From assembly GCA_036008685.1 (NCBI GenBank), contig DASYNF010000210.1, positions 1-64,000 on the forward strand: 64,000 nt of DNA. Direction: 5' to 3'. Shown here in pieces: positions 56,482-64,000 of the stretch. Origin of the DNA: Actinomadura_C sp036008685. GTDB taxonomy: Bacteria; Actinomycetota; Actinomycetes; Streptosporangiales; Streptosporangiaceae. Position numbers and translations under genes: made by a program. The notes beneath the pieces were generated by a model. The model was not told the origin of the DNA. It was given only the letters and a program-made list of their open reading frames with translations, and searched no databases. The first letter of the stretch is position 1. Each line of letters starts with the position of its first letter.

Positions 56482-56954
56482 GGAGCGGAGTATCCCGCTT
56501 CCCCGTCTTCGTCGCCCGCGCTTTCGCCGGCCTCCTCCTCGACGTCGACCCGGTAGGGGTTCGGGTCTCCGGCCGGACTGGCCCCCTCGGCCGCCTTGGC
56601 GACCTGTTCGTCCTTGGCACGAGCCTTCGCGAGCAGGTCGTCCATGTGCTTGGCGTTGTCCAGGAGGACATCCGGCACGAACGCGAGCGTCGGGGTGTAG
56701 CGGAGCCCGGTCTGCCTTCCCACCTCGGACCGGATCACGCCCTTCGCGCTCTCGAGCGCGGCGGCGGTGTCGGCTCGCTCGCCCGCGGAACCGTAGACGG
56801 TGTAGAAAACGGTCGCGTCCCGCAGGTCATTGGTGATCCGGGTATCCGTCACCGTGACGAATCCGAGCCGGGGGTCCTTGATCCGCCGCTCCAGCATCTC
56901 CGCGACGATCTGCTGAATACGATCGGCGAGTTTGCGGGCCCGAGCGGGGTCCAT
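56478..56954 (-). CDS. rbfA: Ribosome-binding factor A
   Basis: This is a 158-residue KH-type protein for 30S maturation. The family opening ARKLADRIQQIVAEMLERRI is followed by DPRLGFVTVTDTRIT and VFYTVYGSA. The core is complete by residue 105, and the rest is an acidic tail (EEEAGESAGDEDGEA), common in the phylum. ATG 56954 has AAGGAGC upstream. It lies 85 bp after ylxP and overlaps the DHH gene. Confidence 0.95.
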   Translation of the reverse strand: MDPARARKLADRIQQIVAEMLERRIKDPRLGFVTVTDTRITNDLRDATVFYTVYGSAGERADTAAALESAKGVIRSEVGRQTGLRYTPTLAFVPDVLLDNAKHMDDLLAKARAKDEQVAKAAEGASPAGDPNPYRVDVEEEAGESAGDEDGEAGYSAP

Positions 56955-57039
56955 GGCACGCTCCTTTTCCCATCAGCGCCCCTCATCACAGGGCGCTTTG
57001 TGTTATTGACGATCCCATCATGGCCTCGCGCGAGGATCG

Positions 57040-57336
57040 TCACTCCTCGTCGTTGAACAGCCGGTGCCGGGCGGAGAGGAGTTCGACCTCCGGACGCCCG
57101 GCGACGAGGCGCTCACAGGCGTCGAGCACCTCACTGCAGTTGCCCCCCTGGGCGGACACCACCGCCACGCCGATCTCGGCGCGACGGTGCAGATCCTGGT
57201 TACCGGTCTCGGCGATCGCCACGCCGGGGAACCTGCGCTGGACCTCGGCCACGAGGGGCCGGACCACCGAGCGCTTCTGTTTCAACGACCGTACGTCGCC
57301 GAGCAACAGGTCGAGTGTCAACGCACCCACGTACAC
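57040..57336 (-). CDS. ylxP: DUF503 (YlxP-like) protein
   Basis: This 98-residue small alpha/beta protein occurs between infB and rbfA in many Gram-positive bacteria. It opens MYVGALTLDLLLGDVRSLKQKRS in the start region and carries AETGNQDLHRRAEIGVAVV in the middle. GTG 57336 has GAGGTGAT upstream. Its role is thought to be linked to translation or ribosome assembly, but no activity is proven. A remarkable palindrome lies just upstream in the infB-ylxP gap. Confidence 0.9.
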   Translation of the reverse strand: MYVGALTLDLLLGDVRSLKQKRSVVRPLVAEVQRRFPGVAIAETGNQDLHRRAEIGVAVVSAQGGNCSEVLDACERLVAGRPEVELLSARHRLFNDEE

Positions 57337-57427
57337 CTAAGGGATCACCTCGGTTGTCGCCTCTTCCCCAAGACCACGGGCCGCGAGGCCCGCGGCCGGG
57401 CCATGTCCGCCGGCCACATCACCCGAC

Positions 57428-57471
57428 ACGTGCACAACCGCAAGGTCATATGACCTTGCGGTTGTGCACGT
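57428..57471. repeat. 44-bp perfect palindrome behind infB
   Basis: Two exact 22-bp arms meet with no spacer at 57449/57450. The left arm begins ACGTGCACAACCGCAAGGTC and the centre is GGTCATATGACC. It lies 47-90 nt after the infB stop codon and ahead of ylxP. As RNA it would make a hairpin of about 20 pairs; as DNA it could form a cruciform or bind a dimeric protein. No T tract follows. Confidence 0.95.
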
Positions 57472-57517
57472 CGGACAGACGCGGAGCACCTCTCAGTCGA
57501 GGATGCGGCCGAAACCC

Positions 57518-60697
<3,180 letters not shown>

Positions 60698-60804
60698 TGC
60701 ACTCCCTACTCGGTCCGGGGGGCGTCCTCCGGACCGTCGCTAACTTGCCGTACTCATCGCGGCGTGCTCATCGAGCGCTCATCGCAATCTCGACCTGCTT
60801 CCGA

Positions 60805-61113
60805 CTAGACGTCGCTTCCATTACCAACCGTCCTGCTGGCGCACTCGGCGACCAGCGTCTCAAGATGTTCTCGCAGCGCACTCGTATCGAGCGGCCCCGC
60901 CAGGCGAAAGGCCCGCGGAAACGCCCGACGACGCTCTGCGAACTCGAGACATGCCAGGTCAGGGTGCAAAGAAGCACCCCGGCCCGGCAGTCGCCCGCGA
61001 GGGTCGGGGACAATCCTGCCCTCGACCGCCACCAGGCGCAGCAGGTGGGACTTGGCCGTACGGACCCGGCAGCCCACGCATGTACGCCGTGGGACCGCAT
61101 GACCACTTCGCAT
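60805..61113 (-). CDS. ylxR: YlxR family RNA-binding/regulatory protein (DUF448)
   Basis: This 102-residue basic protein lies between nusA and infB. The hallmark RRTCVGCRVRTAKSHLLRLV is near residues 9-28, and DPRGRLPGRGASLHP follows. YlxR proteins have been described as nucleic-acid binding and as RNase P modulators. ATG 61113 is only 4 nt after the nusA stop, so expression is coupled to nusA. Confidence 0.92.
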   Translation of the reverse strand: MRSGHAVPRRTCVGCRVRTAKSHLLRLVAVEGRIVPDPRGRLPGRGASLHPDLACLEFAERRRAFPRAFRLAGPLDTSALREHLETLVAECASRTVGNGSDV

Positions 61114-61117
61114 GAGT

Positions 61118-62233
61118 CTACCGCGCCGAGGCGTCCGCGGACCCGGTCGCATGCTGCCCTGGTGCAACCGGACCGGCTCCATGCCGATCTCGGTCACGGA
61201 GCCGCTGATCATCACTCTGTTGACGGCCTGCCCCTTCGGGCCTGCCTTGTTCGTCCCGGCCGCCGCCGGATTCGGTATCGGGCCGGATGTCGATCCGCCA
61301 GCCGGTGAGCCTGGCGGCGAGGCGGGCGTTCTGGCCCTCCTTGCCGATGGCCAGGGACAGCTGGTAATCCGGCACGACCACCCGCGCGACCCGGGCGTCA
61401 GGGTCCACGACCGTGACGCTGTTGACCCGGGCCGGCGACAGGGCGTTGCCGACGAACTCCGCCGGCTCATCCGACCAGTCGACGATGTCGATCTTCTCGC
61501 CGTGCAGCTCGTGCATGACGTTGCGCACCCGGCTGCCCAGAGGTCCGATACAGGCCCCCTTGGCGTTGACGCCGGGCTTGCGCGACCGCACAGCGATCTT
61601 GGTGCGGTGACCGGCCTCACGGGCGATCGCCGCGATCTCGACGGTGCCGTCCGCGATCTCCGGGACCTCGAGCGCGAACAGCTTGCGGACGAGGTTCGGA
61701 TGCGTACGGGACAACGTGACCGACGGGCCTCGATGGCCCTTGCGCACCTGCACCACATAGGCCCGAAGCCGCTCACCGTGGTCGTAGGACTCCCCCGGCA
61801 CCTGCTCCTGGGGCGGCAGGATCGCTTCGATCCTGCCAAGGTCGACGAGGACGTTCCGGGGATCCTTGCCCTGCTGGATCACTCCGGCGACGATGTCGCC
61901 CTCACGCCCGGCATACTCCCCGAACGTCAGCTCGTCCTCGGCATCGCGCAACCGCTGCAGAATGACCTGCTTGGCGGTCGTCGCGGCTATTCTTCCAAAA
62001 CCACTGGGAGTGTCGTCGTATTCCCGGAGTGGGTTGCCCTCCTCGTCGGTCTCCGCCGCCCAGACGGTCACGTGTCCGCTCTTACGGTCGAGCTCGACCC
62101 GCGCCCTCGTCGCCGCGCCGTCGGTGCGGTGGTAGGCGATGAGCAGTGCGTCTTCGATCGCCTTGACGACCAGATCGAGCGAGATGTCCTTTTCGCTCTC
62201 GAGGCTGCGCAGGGCAGTCATATCGATGTCCAC
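61118..62233 (-). CDS. nusA: Transcription termination/antitermination protein NusA
   Basis: This 371-residue RNA polymerase partner has an N-terminal domain (MTALRSLESEKDISLDLVVK), an S1 domain (GVIQQGKDPRNVLVDLG) and two KH domains (GACIGPLGSRVRNVMHEL; IGKEGQNARLAARLTG). The E. coli-type acidic C-terminal repeats are absent, as in other actinobacteria. GTG 62233 has AAAGGGGGAAG upstream; an earlier in-frame start at 62299 overlaps rimP. It lies 13 nt after rimP. Confidence 0.96.
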   Translation of the reverse strand: MDIDMTALRSLESEKDISLDLVVKAIEDALLIAYHRTDGAATRARVELDRKSGHVTVWAAETDEEGNPLREYDDTPSGFGRIAATTAKQVILQRLRDAEDELTFGEYAGREGDIVAGVIQQGKDPRNVLVDLGRIEAILPPQEQVPGESYDHGERLRAYVVQVRKGHRGPSVTLSRTHPNLVRKLFALEVPEIADGTVEIAAIAREAGHRTKIAVRSRKPGVNAKGACIGPLGSRVRNVMHELHGEKIDIVDWSDEPAEFVGNALSPARVNSVTVVDPDARVARVVVPDYQLSLAIGKEGQNARLAARLTGWRIDIRPDTESGGGRDEQGRPEGAGRQQSDDQRLRDRDRHGAGPVAPGQHATGSADASAR

Positions 62234-62246
62234 GAGGCTTCCCCCT

Positions 62247-62786
62247 TTAGTCCTCGTCGCCCGCGCCGTCGCGGCGGAATTCCACCTGCATCCGGCCACG
62301 GCCTAGTTCGTCCAGGCCAAACCGGCGCTCCTCGCCGGCCACGTCGATGACGATGGCCTCGTCCTCCGCGGCGACCAGCCGGCCCTCGATCTGGCCGCCC
62401 GCGGTCAGCGGTGCGCGGACCATGCGGCCTACGGCGCGGCGCCAGTGCCGCGGCTCGGTGAGCGGGCGATCGACTCCAGGTGAGGTCACCTCGAGCACGT
62501 ACGGCGCCGACCCCATGGCATCGCTGCTGTCCAGCACGGAGGACACGGCTTGACTGACCTTCGCCACGTCGTCCAGGCTCACGCCTCCGTCGGCGTCGAC
62601 CATGAGACGGATGAGGCGCCTGCGGCCGGCCGGCTCGACTCGGATCTCCTCCAGGTCGAAACCCGCCTCGGAGATCACCGGGGCCAGCAGCTGTGCCAGC
62701 CGCCGGCCGGTCTCCTCGCGAGAAGGCGACCCTGGGGTGCCGCGGTCCCGTCGAGCGCGCCCGGGCTGCTGGGACTCGACGCTCAT
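62247..62786 (-). CDS. rimP: Ribosome maturation factor RimP
   Basis: This is a 179-residue 30S assembly factor. The first domain has LAQLLAPVISEAGFDLEEIR and RLIRLMVDADGGVSLDD. Then VLEVTSPGVDRPLTEPRHW, the family signature, precedes the SH3-like C-terminal domain. ATG 62786 has AAAGGAGG at ideal spacing. It is the first gene of the rimP-nusA-ylxR-infB run, so the promoter must lie in the 298-bp gap 62787-63084, shared with the divergent lipoprotein gene. Confidence 0.95.
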   Translation of the reverse strand: MSVESQQPGRARRDRGTPGSPSREETGRRLAQLLAPVISEAGFDLEEIRVEPAGRRRLIRLMVDADGGVSLDDVAKVSQAVSSVLDSSDAMGSAPYVLEVTSPGVDRPLTEPRHWRRAVGRMVRAPLTAGGQIEGRLVAAEDEAIVIDVAGEERRFGLDELGRGRMQVEFRRDGAGDED

Positions 62787-63084
62787 GGGACCTCCTTTTG
62801 TGAAGCCCTGGGTGGGCGATGTGGTTCGTGTCGTCGCGGTCGGGCGCCGAGTGCGCCCGTTCGCCTCTCAAGACTATCGACAGCTGGACTCAGCAGCGCT
62901 CTTTCCGTCCGGTCACCGGCGCGTTGACGATCCGATTCGCTTGCCGATACGCAACGATCGGGATCATGTGGCGTCCTTGTGGGATGCTTGGGCGCACTCC
63001 TGGCACGGCCGGCGCGGCCGCCGTGGCGTACGGGGGCGACCAGACCACACGACGGGTGAGGAGACACGCTTGCCGGGAGCGGGG

Positions 63085-64000
63085 ATGGACAGGCGCGCGC
63101 TGCTCCAGGGGGTCGGCCTGATCAGCCTGCCGATCATAGTCGGCGGGTGCTCGAAAAAGCCCGTCGAGGAGCTGAGACCCCGCGCCGACGTGGCCGTACT
63201 GACCGGCGTCATCGCGGCGGAAGAGCATCTGGTGGCCTTGTACGAGGCGGTACGGACGGCGCACTCCGGGCTGTCCGCTCGTCTCGGCCCGCTCCTCACC
63301 CATCACCGCGCTCACCTCTCGGCCCTGCGGCGGCACTATCGTCCGGGCACGTATTCCACAAGCCCTTCACCGGTCCCCACCGCCCCCCGGCCGCCGGCCG
63401 TTCCCGGGCAGGCGACGCGGGCTCTCGCGGCGTTGCGCCTCGCGGAACGGCAGGCGGCCGCGGCGCGGGCCAAAGAAGTCGAACGGGTGGAGCCGGGGTT
63501 CGCCCAGCTCCTCGCCAGCATCGGCGCCTGCGAGGCGGGGCACGCCCGTGGCGCCGGCGACCGGCAGGTGAGCGCGATGAGCCAACCGGATCCGGGAAGC
63601 CGGACACCCGGGGACGGCACCGTCGACGTGTTGCAGGCCGCCTTGGCCGCCGAGCACGCGGCCGTGTACGGATACGGGGTGCTGGGCGCGCTGCTGCGGA
63701 CGGCACAGCAGCAGACCGCTCGCGACATCTGGGACGCCCACCGGGCCAAACGGGACCGGCTGAGCCTCTTCATCGCCGGGTACGCCACCAGGCCCGTGGC
63801 CTCCGCGGCGGCCTATCGGCTGCCGATCCGGCCCACTTCACCGGCCACCGCGGCACAGCTCGCCGCGGCACTCGAAGATCAGGTCGTCATGGGCTACCTG
63901 GGCTTGGTAGGGGCCGGGGACCCCAAGGTGCGGCGCTTCGCGGCCCAGGCCATGCAGGAAGCGACGGTCAGGGCGGTGCGATGGCTCGGCAAGGGTCCGG
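63085..64000 (+). CDS. DUF4439 ferritin-like lipoprotein, partial at window end
   Basis: This open frame of 305 codons runs off the edge and no stop is seen. It starts MDRRALLQGVGLISLPIIVG followed by GCSKK, with twin Arg and a lipobox-like V-G-G-C that suggest a Tat-exported lipoprotein. A DUF4439 ferritin-like domain spans about residues 165-305 with LQAALAAEHAAVYGYGVLG, preceded by a helical, Ala-rich region. His/Glu pairs such as AAEEHLVALYEA recur. ATG 63085 has GGGAG upstream; a TTG at 63070 is an alternative. It is divergent from rimP, a position common in actinobacteria. Iron binding is inferred, not shown. Confidence 0.85.
   Translation, partial: MDRRALLQGVGLISLPIIVGGCSKKPVEELRPRADVAVLTGVIAAEEHLVALYEAVRTAHSGLSARLGPLLTHHRAHLSALRRHYRPGTYSTSPSPVPTAPRPPAVPGQATRALAALRLAERQAAAARAKEVERVEPGFAQLLASIGACEAGHARGAGDRQVSAMSQPDPGSRTPGDGTVDVLQAALAAEHAAVYGYGVLGALLRTAQQQTARDIWDAHRAKRDRLSLFIAGYATRPVASAAAYRLPIRPTSPATAAQLAAALEDQVVMGYLGLVGAGDPKVRRFAAQAMQEATVRAVRWLGKGP

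Overview
The window is a high-GC actinobacterial chromosome segment. Gene content and order (recA-recX-rny beside gluABCD; ftsK-rodZ-like-rimO-pgsA-cinA-clgR; rimP-nusA-ylxR-infB-ylxP-rbfA-nrnA-like-truB-ribF-rpsO-pnp-M16-dapB) match the conserved core of Streptomyces and Streptosporangium relatives. An order such as Streptosporangiales is an inference, and no species can be named. GTG starts, 4-nt ATGA/GTGA overlaps and G/C third positions are the rule. I see no tRNA, rRNA, CRISPR array, insertion sequence or prophage.

Layout. 1-2707: end of a glutamate ABC importer operon (gluABCD) on the + strand, then a secretable-type S9 peptidase gene. 5056-9076 (-): recA, recX and rny, with a LexA-type box at 9241 shared with a divergent R2K-type ATP-grasp gene. 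10291-10601: remains of a frameshifted gene. 10703-21118: DUF3046, a two-TM protein, the very large Lhr helicase, a ROK regulator divergent from a GH3 N-acetylglucosaminidase, an Rrf2 regulator and the Nei2 DNA glycosylase. 21428-32387 (-): dps, clgR, cinA, pgsA, rimO, a RodZ-like protein, ftsK, RNase J and dapA.

32585-42671 is the most accessory part: a small unknown protein, a membrane-anchored GH18-like protein, a diiron (ferritin-like) enzyme gene overlapping an EamA transporter gene, and a divergent MocR regulator. It also holds a GNAT, an MFS drug exporter, menA, a secreted lipase and ung. 42921-45881 is a compact molybdate uptake operon led by its own HTH-Mop regulator. 46022 encodes a secreted subtilase. 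47460-62786 (-) is the RNA and translation block. The last gene at 63085 runs off the edge and encodes a DUF4439 lipoprotein.

How the genes work together: the left half combines DNA repair (RecA/RecX, Lhr, Nei2, Ung, Dps, CinA) with RNA turnover (RNase Y, RNase J, PNPase). The right end is the transcription-translation coupling set (NusA, IF-2, RbfA, RimP, TruB, S15). Many intergenic gaps hold exact hairpins that read as terminators. No clear undescribed defence or mobile system was found. The best leads are the MocR/EamA/diiron divergon, the SOS-box-linked ATP-grasp gene, a 44-bp perfect palindrome behind infB, and several unassigned operators.
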